This document shows, one piece after another, positions 17,731 through 25,445 of a stretch of 64,000 nt of DNA. The DNA is taken from the NCBI GenBank assembly GCA_949741215.1, contig CATJLA010000117.1:31768-95767 (forward strand), written 5' to 3'. Origin of the DNA: an uncultured Oscillospiraceae bacterium (GTDB taxonomy: Bacteria > Bacillota > Clostridia > Oscillospirales > Ruminococcaceae). Every line of letters begins with the position of its first letter. Positions within the stretch are counted from its first letter, which is position 1. A program made the position numbers and the translations under genes. The notes under the pieces were generated by a model. The model was given only the letters and a program-made list of their open reading frames with translations, was not told the origin of the DNA and did no database searches.

Positions 17731-17759
17731 ATTATAACACGTTTTTTTGCCTAATACAA
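17731..17759 (-). promoter_or_regulatory. Promoter of the adhesin-sortase operon
   Basis: Minus strand TTGTAT (17754-17759), 17-bp spacer, TATAAT (17731-17736). Confidence 0.7.
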
Positions 17760-17805
17760 GGCTGTTTTTCTTCTAAAAGCAAATTTGTGTGACGAAAAAC
17801 TATGG

Positions 17806-17880
17806 GTCTAAATAATTTTTTTGTTAAAAAACGGCTTTACATTCAAGTTTTTTAGTCTAAAAAATTTTTGTTGAAAAAAC
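17806..17880. repeat. Two AT-rich direct repeats upstream of the adhesin promoter
   Basis: Copies at 17806-17832 and 17855-17880 share GTCTAAA, AATTTTT, TGTT and AAAAA in the same order and lie 49 bp apart, 50-120 bp upstream of the -35 box. They could be a binding-site pair. Confidence 0.5.
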
Positions 17881-17883
17881 AAG

Positions 17884-17932
17884 CCTCAGAATTATAGACT
17901 TTAACCTAAGATTAAAATCTATAACTCTGAGG
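17884..17932 (-). terminator. 21-bp stem with T-run between tRNA-Leu and the adhesin promoter
   Basis: Arms 17884-17904 and 17912-17932. Read on the minus strand every position pairs (two as G-U), while on the plus strand the same positions are A-C mismatches, so the minus-strand RNA is the functional one. TTTTTT follows shortly after the stem. Probably a second terminator behind the tRNA gene. Confidence 0.75.
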
Positions 17933-17979
17933 ATCTATTCTTTTTCTTCGTTTTACAGACAGTAAAATAAAACGAAAAA

Positions 17980-18026
17980 AATAATCCTCGCCTTGCCTCC
18001 TTCCCGGAAGCTCAGCTCGGATTATT
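17980..18026 (-). terminator. Terminator of tRNA-Leu
   Basis: AATAATCC pairs with GGATTATT around a partly folded loop and is followed by a T-run on the minus strand, 10 bp after the tRNA 3' end. Confidence 0.75.
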
Positions 18027-18035
18027 CTTTCTCAG

Positions 18036-18116
18036 TGCGGATAACAGGACTTGAACCTGCACGTCGGAGACACCAGATCCTAAATCTGGCGCGTCTGCCA
18101 ATTCCGCCATATCCGC
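18036..18116 (-). tRNA. tRNA-Leu (anticodon UAG)
   Basis: 81 nt; acceptor GCGGATA pairs with TATCCGC, discriminator A, anticodon stem CCAGA/TCTGG around TTTAGGA (anticodon TAG), a short variable arm, and a T arm with GGTTCAAGTCC. The 3' CCA is not encoded. Decodes CUA and related Leu codons. Confidence 0.95.
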
Positions 18117-18212
18117 AAAAATATTTTACCTGAGGGTTAGTTTATCACAATCTTCTCGTTTTGTCAATCCGGACAAAGCGCCCCAGGCCAAAGCGCTAAA
18201 GCCCACCGGCCC

Positions 18213-18229
18213 GGGACGTCCCCCAAAAA
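18213..18229 (-). repeat. Dispersed motif copy, partial
   Basis: Minus-strand TTTTTGGGGGACGTCCC directly after the 18236-19510 gene; lacks the CTGC end. Confidence 0.4.
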
Positions 18230-18235
18230 TAAAAG

Positions 18236-19510
18236 CTACAAACTGAACTGCCCTTTTTCCAGCATCGACTGTGCCGCCAGCAAAATGCCCATTTTGCCGC
18301 TGGGATAGGTAAGCCCCCCCTGCAGCCACACGGCGTAAGGCTCCCGAATCGGCCCGTCTGCCGAAAGCTCAATGGATGCCCCCATGGTAAAGGCCCCCGC
18401 CGCCATAATCACCTGGTCCTGATAGCCAGGCATATCCCAGGGCTCCGGGGTGACGTAAGCGTCCACCGGGGAGCCCTGCTGGATTCCCTGGCAGAAGGCC
18501 ACCAGCCCCTCGGGAGATCCGGTTTCCACCACCTGAATAATATCGGTGCGGGGCTCGTTCCAACGGGGATAGACCGTGCAGCCCAAATTCTCAAACAGCT
18601 TTGCCGCAAACACCCCGGTTTTAATGGCCGAGGCCACCACCGTTGGCGCAAAGAAAAAACCCTGATACATATACCGGGACTCCTGCAGGCTGCATCCCAC
18701 CTCCCTGCCCATGCCCGGGGAGGTAAGCCGGTAAGCGCAAAGCTCAACCAGGCGCTTACGTCCCGCAATGTAACCGCCGGTATGGGCAATGCCGCCCCCG
18801 GGGTTTTTGATCAACGAGCCGATAACCAGATCCGCCCCCACCTGGGTAGGCTCTCGGGTTTCGGCAAACTCGCCATAGCAGTTATCCACCATGATAATCG
18901 CTTCCGGATTGCCTTCCCGCACCTTCCGGCATATTTTTTCTATGACGTCGATGGTAAGGGAGGCCCGCACCGCATACCCCCGGGAACGCTGCAAATAAGC
19001 CACCTTCACCCCTTTTACCGCCTGGGGAATGCTCTCATAATCCGGGGTGCCGTCCGGCCTGAGCTCCAACTGACGGTAGACCACGCCGAAGTCTTTCAGG
19101 GAGCCGTCCCCCGGAGCGCCCTGGATGCCGATCACTTCCGTCAGGGTATCATAAGGGCTGCCGGTTAAAGAGAGCAGGACGTCGCCGGGACGGAGAACCC
19201 CAAACAGCGCCGTAGTAAGGGCGTGGGTGCCGGAAACAAAGCTGTGGCGCACCAAAGCGTCCTCAGCGCCAAACACCTGGGCGTAAATGCCGTCCAGCTC
19301 ATCCCGGCCTTTGTCCCCGTAGCCATAGCCGGTGGAGCCGTAAAAATAACTTTCGCTTACCCGGTGGTCCTGAAAAGCAGCCAGCACCTTCAGCTGGTTG
19401 TATTCGGCAATCCGGTCAATCTCCTCAAACCGCTCCTGCACCGCCTGCTGGGTTTGTTCTCCCAATGCCCTCAGCTTGGGGTCCAGCTTAAAAAATTCCT
19501 GTTCTGCCAT
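18236..19510 (-). CDS. Methionine gamma-lyase family PLP protein (YnbB / 'aluminium resistance' type)
   Basis: 424 residues. A fold type I PLP enzyme of the Met_gamma_lyase family (PF06838), found across Firmicutes and often called aluminium resistance protein. Seen: GSTGYGYGDKGRDELDGIYA near the N-terminus, the PLP-phosphate and ring Asp region MVDNCYGEF (D209), and the Schiff-base lysine in GSLIKNPGGGIA (K235). The actual substrate is not established for this family. Last gene of the seven-gene operon that begins at 24269, 21 bp after the cysteine hydrolase gene. Confidence 0.9.
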   Translation of the reverse strand: MAEQEFFKLDPKLRALGEQTQQAVQERFEEIDRIAEYNQLKVLAAFQDHRVSESYFYGSTGYGYGDKGRDELDGIYAQVFGAEDALVRHSFVSGTHALTTALFGVLRPGDVLLSLTGSPYDTLTEVIGIQGAPGDGSLKDFGVVYRQLELRPDGTPDYESIPQAVKGVKVAYLQRSRGYAVRASLTIDVIEKICRKVREGNPEAIIMVDNCYGEFAETREPTQVGADLVIGSLIKNPGGGIAHTGGYIAGRKRLVELCAYRLTSPGMGREVGCSLQESRYMYQGFFFAPTVVASAIKTGVFAAKLFENLGCTVYPRWNEPRTDIIQVVETGSPEGLVAFCQGIQQGSPVDAYVTPEPWDMPGYQDQVIMAAGAFTMGASIELSADGPIREPYAVWLQGGLTYPSGKMGILLAAQSMLEKGQFSL

Positions 19511-19531
19511 GACGTCATTTTCCTTTCATTC

Positions 19532-20071
19532 TCATGCTTTGCCCGATTGCCGGAGCAACTCCACGGCACATTCCAAAGAAATGCACCGGGCATACCGGTT
19601 CGGCCAGATAAAATGGTTGTAATACCGGTAGGTATCCTCTTTTTTCATAAAATCGTTATCAAAGGTAGAGTTGGTCCCCTCCGGCGCTAGCATTTCAAAG
19701 CCATGCTCAAAGCCGCTTTTGATGGTGGCGTCTATGCAGAAATCGGTCTGCAGGCCCACAATCATAATCCGTTTTTCCTGCTTTTGCGCCAGGTACTCCG
19801 CCAATCCCGTGGAGGGATGAAAAGCGCTGTTCACCGTTTTATCAAAAATGCGCTCCCCTTGCTCCGGAGCAAATCCCTCATAAATCTGAAATTTCTCATC
19901 CCCAACAGAAAACCCGGTGCCGGGGCCGTCGTCATGCCGGACATATACAACCTCCACCCGGTTTTTTCTTGCTTCCGCAAGCAGCGTTTGGATATTGCTC
20001 CGCACCTTTTCAAATTCATACAATCTTTCATCGGTGATCCCCTTTTGGGTATCCACCACCAACAAAATCAT
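19532..20071 (-). CDS. Isochorismatase-family cysteine hydrolase
   Basis: 179 residues. The catalytic triad of the family is complete: D7 in LLVVDTQKG, K78 in FDKTVNSAFHPS and C112 in GLQTDFCIDAT. Relatives hydrolyse nicotinamide, ureidoacrylate or isochorismate; the sequence does not settle which. The ATG overlaps the stop of the upstream acetyltransferase gene (ATGA), so translation is coupled. Confidence 0.9.
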   Translation of the reverse strand: MILLVVDTQKGITDERLYEFEKVRSNIQTLLAEARKNRVEVVYVRHDDGPGTGFSVGDEKFQIYEGFAPEQGERIFDKTVNSAFHPSTGLAEYLAQKQEKRIMIVGLQTDFCIDATIKSGFEHGFEMLAPEGTNSTFDNDFMKKEDTYRYYNHFIWPNRYARCISLECAVELLRQSGKA

Positions 20072-20727
20072 TGGGCTGCTCCTCCTTTTTCACAATATTC
20101 CGGCTTTTTCTCAAGGATATGCCACACATCCGCCCCCGAAAAGCCACAGCGACGGTAAACCTGCTCCGGGCAGGTTACGTTGCCGGTTTCGCCGGAAACA
20201 GTGGCAAAGTCCGCAAAACCACGCACCTGCTCCAGCGCTTTACACACCAACGCAGCGCCGATTCCTCGTCCCCGGCACTCCGGCAGCACCTGAAGCCACT
20301 CAATAGAAGCCTCTCTTATCTCCCGGTCAAGGTCGCAAAGGATAGCCCCCACCAGCTTCTCGTCCCTAAAGGCTCCAATCCAAAGCCGGGGGCAGTGGGT
20401 TTCCGCTTTTGTCCAGCCCTTTACGTACTCCTCTGTTACCTGAAGGTGCAGATGGGCGTAAGAGCGGTTAATCAGCTCCGCAATCTCCCCGGTTTGGGCG
20501 GGTGTAAGCTGCTCCAGCCTTTCCGGGACGTCCCGCTCCGGGATATTCTCCAGCCTGTGCAAAAGCCTGAAGTATTTTTTGTCATTATACCGCAGCAAAA
20601 GGGCCGTGTCAAAGTCCCTGTCATGCACAATTTTTATGTGGGACGGCACAGCAACCCTTTTTGCCTTCCAGTAAGGGATAGACAAGCTTCCGCAGGGGTC
20701 TGCCCGGTATTCCTGTGGGGAAAGCAT
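20068..20727 (-). CDS. GNAT family N-acetyltransferase
   Basis: 219 residues from ATG 20727 (AAGGATG upstream; a longer frame to 20877 runs back over the previous gene). The GNAT acetyl-CoA loop is visible as VLPECRGRGIGAALVCKALE, preceded by the beta-4 strand EASIEWLQV, with YRRCGFSG near the end. Substrate unknown. It lies 17 bp downstream of the membrane metalloprotease-like gene and overlaps the next gene by 4 bp. Confidence 0.85.
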   Translation of the reverse strand: MLSPQEYRADPCGSLSIPYWKAKRVAVPSHIKIVHDRDFDTALLLRYNDKKYFRLLHRLENIPERDVPERLEQLTPAQTGEIAELINRSYAHLHLQVTEEYVKGWTKAETHCPRLWIGAFRDEKLVGAILCDLDREIREASIEWLQVLPECRGRGIGAALVCKALEQVRGFADFATVSGETGNVTCPEQVYRRCGFSGADVWHILEKKPEYCEKGGAAQ

Positions 20728-20744
20728 CCCTACTTCATCCTTTC

Positions 20745-21347
20745 TTATTTCCCGGTGCTTACCCTTTTGTGCAGGAGAGAAAAAACAATCCTTCCCCCGC
20801 ACATGGAGGCAACCGTGATAACGTTCCAAACAACAATAAACCACTGAAAGGCCGGCGGTACCTTTCCCAATGTCCAAACATAAACCGCCGTAAGCAGAAC
20901 CCCCAAAATAAAATTAGGCACTCTCAGCTTGGGGTATTCCTTTACAACAACTGCCATATCACTTACCAGATAGATACTGCCAATCAGCAAATAGCTGACG
21001 ATTTCCGCCAGATGCAGCGTCAGGAACATCCATAAAAAGAACAGCAAATATTCATTGCCTGGCCGAACCGCAATGATAAGAACACCGCTGACCACGCTCC
21101 AAAATAAATTGGCCATAATGCCCCCATAGGCCGCAAGAGTGCGCTTCATCGGGGTTATTGCCTGATACTTTTCAATATCTACCGGCCCGGGTGTGGAAAA
21201 GAAAATATACGGCTTTACCTGCACATGAATCCAGCTGTCCTTACAGCCAAACCTGTAATCCAAAAGCGAATGCCCAATTTCATGCAGCCATACTCCCGCA
21301 TATAATGCCCCATAAGCCAATAGCAGAAAGACAAGCCATCTTATCAC
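20745..21347 (-). CDS. Membrane zinc metalloprotease-like protein (HEIGH, M50-like)
   Basis: 200 residues from GTG 21347, chosen because AAAGGAGAA is correctly spaced and the longer frame overlaps the neighbour. TM1 is about 3-21 and carries at its end the zinc motif HEIGH (22-26); several further hydrophobic segments follow (about 75-95, 100-125, 130-150, 160-180). This resembles small M50-type intramembrane peptidases, but I do not see the second LDG-type motif with certainty, so proteolytic activity is inferred. It sits between two acetyltransferase genes in the operon. Confidence 0.7.
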   Translation of the reverse strand: MIRWLVFLLLAYGALYAGVWLHEIGHSLLDYRFGCKDSWIHVQVKPYIFFSTPGPVDIEKYQAITPMKRTLAAYGGIMANLFWSVVSGVLIIAVRPGNEYLLFFLWMFLTLHLAEIVSYLLIGSIYLVSDMAVVVKEYPKLRVPNFILGVLLTAVYVWTLGKVPPAFQWFIVVWNVITVASMCGGRIVFSLLHKRVSTGK

Positions 21348-21385
21348 AAATGATTTCTCCTTTATTAAAAAAGCCGAAAGCCCGC

Positions 21386-22201
21386 TTACGTCCCCAAAGC
21401 CCCAGGCAGCAGCCGGATAGCCCCCCACTGCCCCTGCTGTACAAAGCCCAGCCGCCGGTAAAACCCGGCAGCAGAATTTTGGCAGCAAAGCACCGGGATA
21501 CGCTCCTGCTCCAAAACCCATCGGACGCAGATAAGCACCCCTTTGCTCCCTAGCCCCTGCCCTTGGTACTGCCGGCTGGTTGCCACCGGGCCAACCACCC
21601 CGTAGCGCTCACTAAGGGCAAACACCCCGGCAGCCGAAACCGCCTCCTGCCCTTCCATTCCCAAGGCCAAATATCCCTGCCCGTGACGTATCCGGTGCGA
21701 TATGTCACAAAGCCATAGATCATAAGGGGCCTCAAACCCAGGATAGTGCCGGGAAAGCAGGTGATAACAGGCAGTAAGGCCCTGGTTTTCCACAAACTGC
21801 CCTTTCCATTGTGGAATACCTTTCAAAAGCGCCCGATTTTCTCCGCTCCATATCATAAAGCAGCCATACTGCAGCTCTGCCTGCCCTATGGGAAAGTATG
21901 GCAGCAGCTTTTCCGCCGTTTTTAGGGGGAGCTGCAGGCATTCCCATCCGCCAATCCACCTGCAAAAAAGGGCAAGCTGCTCTGGATCTGCCTGTTGGCC
22001 TCCCGCAATCCGCAGGGTAGAACGCAGCCTACCCGCAGCCGCCAGCCCCTCGCCGGCTTTGCCCCGCAGCACCCAGCTGTTACAAAAAGCTTGGTCATTG
22101 CCAAAAAGGGCATCCTGAGCAAAAATCTCCGCCCCAATGGCAGGGGTAAGCTCACAGGCCTGAACAAAAGCCCGCCGGTTCTTTTCAGTTACCAGCTCCA
22201 T
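21386..22201 (-). CDS. GNAT family N-acetyltransferase (two-domain)
   Basis: 271 residues. The start ATG 22201 shares a base with the stop of the upstream gene (TGATG). The C-terminal GNAT core shows GPVATSRQYQGQGLGSKGVLICVRWVLEQ, with the terminal FYRRLGF motif. The N-terminal half (1-130) is less typical and may be a second, degenerate GNAT domain. Substrate unknown. Part of the operon starting at 24269. Confidence 0.8.
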   Translation of the reverse strand: MELVTEKNRRAFVQACELTPAIGAEIFAQDALFGNDQAFCNSWVLRGKAGEGLAAAGRLRSTLRIAGGQQADPEQLALFCRWIGGWECLQLPLKTAEKLLPYFPIGQAELQYGCFMIWSGENRALLKGIPQWKGQFVENQGLTACYHLLSRHYPGFEAPYDLWLCDISHRIRHGQGYLALGMEGQEAVSAAGVFALSERYGVVGPVATSRQYQGQGLGSKGVLICVRWVLEQERIPVLCCQNSAAGFYRRLGFVQQGQWGAIRLLPGALGT

Positions 22202-23226
22202 CACAGCCGGGCCAGCCTTTCCAGCAGGCCCTCTGCCAGCTCTGTCATGCTTTGGACGTCCTCCTGGTGGGCAGTGCAAACCGGCGTACCCAAGTACCGC
22301 ACCGGCAGCAGCAACGCGGCAGTTCTCGCCCCCTCGCCGCTGATCTGCGCCGCCTTGCTTTCCCCGGCAGGGGTAACCATCCGCTTGTTCTGGCAGCTGA
22401 GCCCCCGCTCCTCCGCCACTGCAAAGGCCGATTCATACAAGGCGCGGTCATACACCATGGCCTTTTCCATAAAGGGGACCACCGGACCCTCGCCCAAACA
22501 ACAAAGCTGCTTCTCGCCGGAAAACCCAAAGCCATCCGCCGCAGGGGCGCCCCCTAAGGTAATCACCATTTCCGGCCTGTTTGCAAACACCGCGGCAGAC
22601 ATCCCACCGCAGTCTGTCACACCCCGCACGGTAAACACCGCCGTAAAGCCAACCTCTGTAGGACGTGACAGCAGCTCCAGCAGCACAGCACAGGGAATCC
22701 GGCTATCAAGCCCTTTTCCTTTACAGAGCTTCTCGCCAAAAAATTCAAACCGGTTTTCCCAAACCGCCTCATCTCCTACAGAAATTGCCTTTTCCGCTTG
22801 CTCCGCGCCGTCAGCCCCAATATCCGCATACAGCTCTTTTGTCTGGGCCGCCTTGCCCCTCTGCTCCTGGTTCAGCAAGTGGGTAGGCTTTACCCCAATT
22901 ACTCCAGGCACCTTACTTTTGCCAATCAAAACCCGGCGGCCTGCCATCATGGTTTTACCAATCTCTCCAACCGTGGCCAGCCGCACCCTGCCGTCCTTCT
23001 CAATCCAGCGCACCAAAAAGCCCGGCTCGTCCATATGGGCGGCTACCAGCACCTTTGGGCCCGCTTTCGTCCCGGCCTTATGAATAATAAGATTACCTAC
23101 CCTGTCCATCTCAAAGGGAAGGCCCAGCTGCTCCAGTTTTTTACATAGGACGTCCCGCACCGGCTGTTCTCTGCCGGAAATACCGGTCAATTCGCTGAAC
23201 GCGGCAATATTTTCCCACAGGCTCAT
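22201..23226 (-). CDS. M42-family aminopeptidase paralogue lacking catalytic residues
   Basis: 341 residues. Same fold as the gene just upstream and overlapping it by ATGA. Metal ligands H64 (AAHMDEPGF) and D174 (GLDSRIP) are kept, but the Glu-Glu pair of M42 enzymes is replaced (VFTVRGVTDCGG, about 198-208), and the C-terminal RYMHTPVE is RYLGTPVC, losing the His ligand (G313). It is intact and without frameshifts, so probably a pseudoenzyme, or one with a changed active site, perhaps a partner subunit of its neighbour. Start ATG 23226 follows GGAGG. Confidence 0.85.
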   Translation of the reverse strand: MSLWENIAAFSELTGISGREQPVRDVLCKKLEQLGLPFEMDRVGNLIIHKAGTKAGPKVLVAAHMDEPGFLVRWIEKDGRVRLATVGEIGKTMMAGRRVLIGKSKVPGVIGVKPTHLLNQEQRGKAAQTKELYADIGADGAEQAEKAISVGDEAVWENRFEFFGEKLCKGKGLDSRIPCAVLLELLSRPTEVGFTAVFTVRGVTDCGGMSAAVFANRPEMVITLGGAPAADGFGFSGEKQLCCLGEGPVVPFMEKAMVYDRALYESAFAVAEERGLSCQNKRMVTPAGESKAAQISGEGARTAALLLPVRYLGTPVCTAHQEDVQSMTELAEGLLERLARL

Positions 23227-24269
23227 TGTTCTGCCTCCTTTTCCCCCAAAGCTTTGGCATAGGCGGCCACCAAACGGGCGCACCGGGCCAGATCGTTCAA
23301 GTCTACCACCTCTACAGGGGTATGCATGTACCGCAAAGGCAGAGAAAGCAGTATTGTTTCCACCCCTGTGCCGGAAATCGCCACGTAATCGGCATCTGTT
23401 CCGGTAGAGCCGCCCATTACCTCCAGCTGCACCGGGATATCCTCCCCGGCAGCTAAAATCTTCATCTCCTCCGCCATTTTGCCGGAAAGAACAGGAGCAA
23501 TGCCCACCATAGGCCCGCCCCCCAGAGTATAGCCCCTCCCCTCGGGAATATCATGGGTTCTGGCAAAGCTGACGTCGCTGACCACCGCATGGCTGGGCTG
23601 AATCGCAAAGGTACCCACCCGCGCCCCCTGGCAGCCGATCTCCTCCATGCTGCTCAGCAATACGGTAACGCCGCAGCCCGGGGCAAGGTCTTTGATCAGC
23701 CGGGCAGCCTCAATCATCATAGCGCAGCTGGAGCGGTTATCCATAGCCTTGCCGGTTACCCTGTCTTTCAAAAGGGAGGCAGGGGGCATATCCATCGTCA
23801 CCCTGTCACCAAGGGAAACAAGCCGCTCCGCCTGCTCCTTGTTATACCCAATGTCCAGATACAAATCCTCAATCTTCGGTACCTTATCGGCGTCCTCCTC
23901 CACCGCGTTGGGCGGCAGGCAAACCACCGCAGGCAGCTCTTTTTTTCCATGAACCACCATACTGCTGCCCGGCAGCACCCGGCGGTCCATCCCGCCGCAC
24001 TGGGCAACCCGGAGGAAGCCGTTATCCTCAATATAAGTAACAATCAGGCCAATCTCATCCAAATGGGCCTGCAGCAGCAGATGAGGCTTCCCCTCCTGCT
24101 GAGGGCAAACCCGGCAAATCACACTGTGCAGCCGGTCAATACAGGTTTCTCCCAGCGGTTTCAACAGTCTGGCAGCCACTTCAGCCGCTCCGCCCTCCTC
24201 GCCGGAAACCCCATGCGCCGCAGCCAGGGCAAACAAGTCCTCCCGCAGCCTTTCCAAGGATACTTCCAT
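23223..24269 (-). CDS. M42-family metallo-aminopeptidase (glutamyl aminopeptidase / endoglucanase-type)
   Basis: 348 residues, cytosolic dodecameric-type peptidase family. All expected residues are visible: H69 in QAHLDEIGLI, D177 in KAMDNRS, the catalytic and bridging pair E209-E210 in SSMEEIG, D232 in VSDVSF, and H316 in RYMHTPVEVVD. First gene of the operon that runs to 18236. Often annotated as cellulase M, but peptidase activity is the established role of the family. Confidence 0.92.
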   Translation of the reverse strand: MEVSLERLREDLFALAAAHGVSGEEGGAAEVAARLLKPLGETCIDRLHSVICRVCPQQEGKPHLLLQAHLDEIGLIVTYIEDNGFLRVAQCGGMDRRVLPGSSMVVHGKKELPAVVCLPPNAVEEDADKVPKIEDLYLDIGYNKEQAERLVSLGDRVTMDMPPASLLKDRVTGKAMDNRSSCAMMIEAARLIKDLAPGCGVTVLLSSMEEIGCQGARVGTFAIQPSHAVVSDVSFARTHDIPEGRGYTLGGGPMVGIAPVLSGKMAEEMKILAAGEDIPVQLEVMGGSTGTDADYVAISGTGVETILLSLPLRYMHTPVEVVDLNDLARCARLVAAYAKALGEKEAEQ

Positions 24270-24300
24270 GCTTTTTTCCTTCTTTCCGCAGCAAATTTTC

Positions 24301-24321
24301 TTTTTTGCAGGACGTCCTGCC
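24301..24321 (+). repeat. Dispersed motif copy, perfect palindrome GCAGGACGTCCTGC
   Basis: TTTTTTGCAGGACGTCCTGCC just upstream of the M42 gene start; 24307-24320 is a perfect 14-bp palindrome. Confidence 0.65.
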
Positions 24322-24473
24322 GGTTTACTGCTTCATGCTTCCCTTTTGAAAGCTTCCCGGCAACCAGGAATTAGCTAAGCCGAAAGCAAGGTGCATAAGC
24401 AATATTACCTCCATAATTTTTTAGCATTTATCTTTTCTCTCTAAAATCCGCTTGCAAAAAACACGATTTTAAC

Positions 24474-25319
24474 CTACTTATTCCGCAAAGGGCGCAGCTC
24501 CTTTAAGCTCTCCTGTGCGCCACATTCCAAAATGTAAGGAGCAATTTCTTCGTAAGCCTTTTCCGGCGAACCTGCTTCTGATGGGATATATGTCCACTGT
24601 GTCAAAAAGCTGTGAGCATAGTTGCAGTGAATGTTCCCGGTATAAATCTGCACCAAGGGATCGGTAATCCAGCTTCCGTCAGAAGACGCACAGTCGCTCC
24701 GATAAGTAAAGTACCGCTGCCCATCCTTCACATAAATGATATTCACTGCCAGTTGATCTTCCGCGATATCCAGCCGTTCTTCCTTTCCGGCTCTTTCATT
24801 ATAATCGTTTTCAGCCTCCACCTTTTCAAAATAGAAGTATTCCCTCCAGGCAGCCAGTATCTCCTGCTCCCTATCACAGTACTGCTCCGGAACAAGCAGA
24901 TTCAGTGTCAAATCATCCTGTACGATCTGTTCTGCCAGCTTTGAACCATCCGCTGTTTCAATAGGATTCCATTTGAAATATTCCCGGCTCACCTGCACCG
25001 ACATCCCGGCGGGGGCAATCTCGATTGAAACCTTTGGGTTATTCATAACGTATAGAGGGGTTCCCTCATCGTCAATAGACTGATAATTGTATGCGTCCAT
25101 CACAAACGCTCCCGCTTTCTCCTCCAGCGCCGCCAGCAACTTCTGACTGCGCTGTGCGATTTCCAAATATGTTGCATCGCTTTCATCTTCTCCGCTGTTG
25201 TAAACCACTGTACGGTAAAGAGATTCCTCCCACTTGGGTTCTAACGGTTCTTTCCCGGCACAGCCCGCAAGTACCAGCAGTGCAGCCAGTACCGCCGCCC
25301 ATCCCAATATTTTTCTCAC
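24474..25319 (-). CDS. Putative lipoprotein of unknown function
   Basis: 281 residues from GTG 25319 (AAGGAG about 10 nt upstream). A signal peptide with lipobox LAGC places the lipidated Cys at residue 20, so it is anchored to the outer face of the membrane. The rest is soluble, mixed alpha/beta with Tyr- and Glu-rich segments. I do not recognise the domain; it resembles in layout many clostridial DUF lipoproteins of 250-300 residues. It lies alone between the M42 operon and murD. Confidence 0.75.
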   Translation of the reverse strand: MRKILGWAAVLAALLVLAGCAGKEPLEPKWEESLYRTVVYNSGEDESDATYLEIAQRSQKLLAALEEKAGAFVMDAYNYQSIDDEGTPLYVMNNPKVSIEIAPAGMSVQVSREYFKWNPIETADGSKLAEQIVQDDLTLNLLVPEQYCDREQEILAAWREYFYFEKVEAENDYNERAGKEERLDIAEDQLAVNIIYVKDGQRYFTYRSDCASSDGSWITDPLVQIYTGNIHCNYAHSFLTQWTYIPSEAGSPEKAYEEIAPYILECGAQESLKELRPLRNK

Positions 25320-25445
25320 TTTACACCTACTCCTTTGCTCAACTGTGTCCACTTTCCTGAGGGCATTCTCAAGGCGCCAAGCCAGCCGGCAGCCCGCCTG
25401 CAGGGCGGCGCTCGGCGACGTCCCCCACACTACTTGCTAAAAGGC

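Noticed and set aside
19505-19520. TGACGTCA palindrome at the start of the 18236-19510 gene
   Set aside because: Overlaps the start codon and spacer; no T-run or CTGC, so not counted in the motif family.
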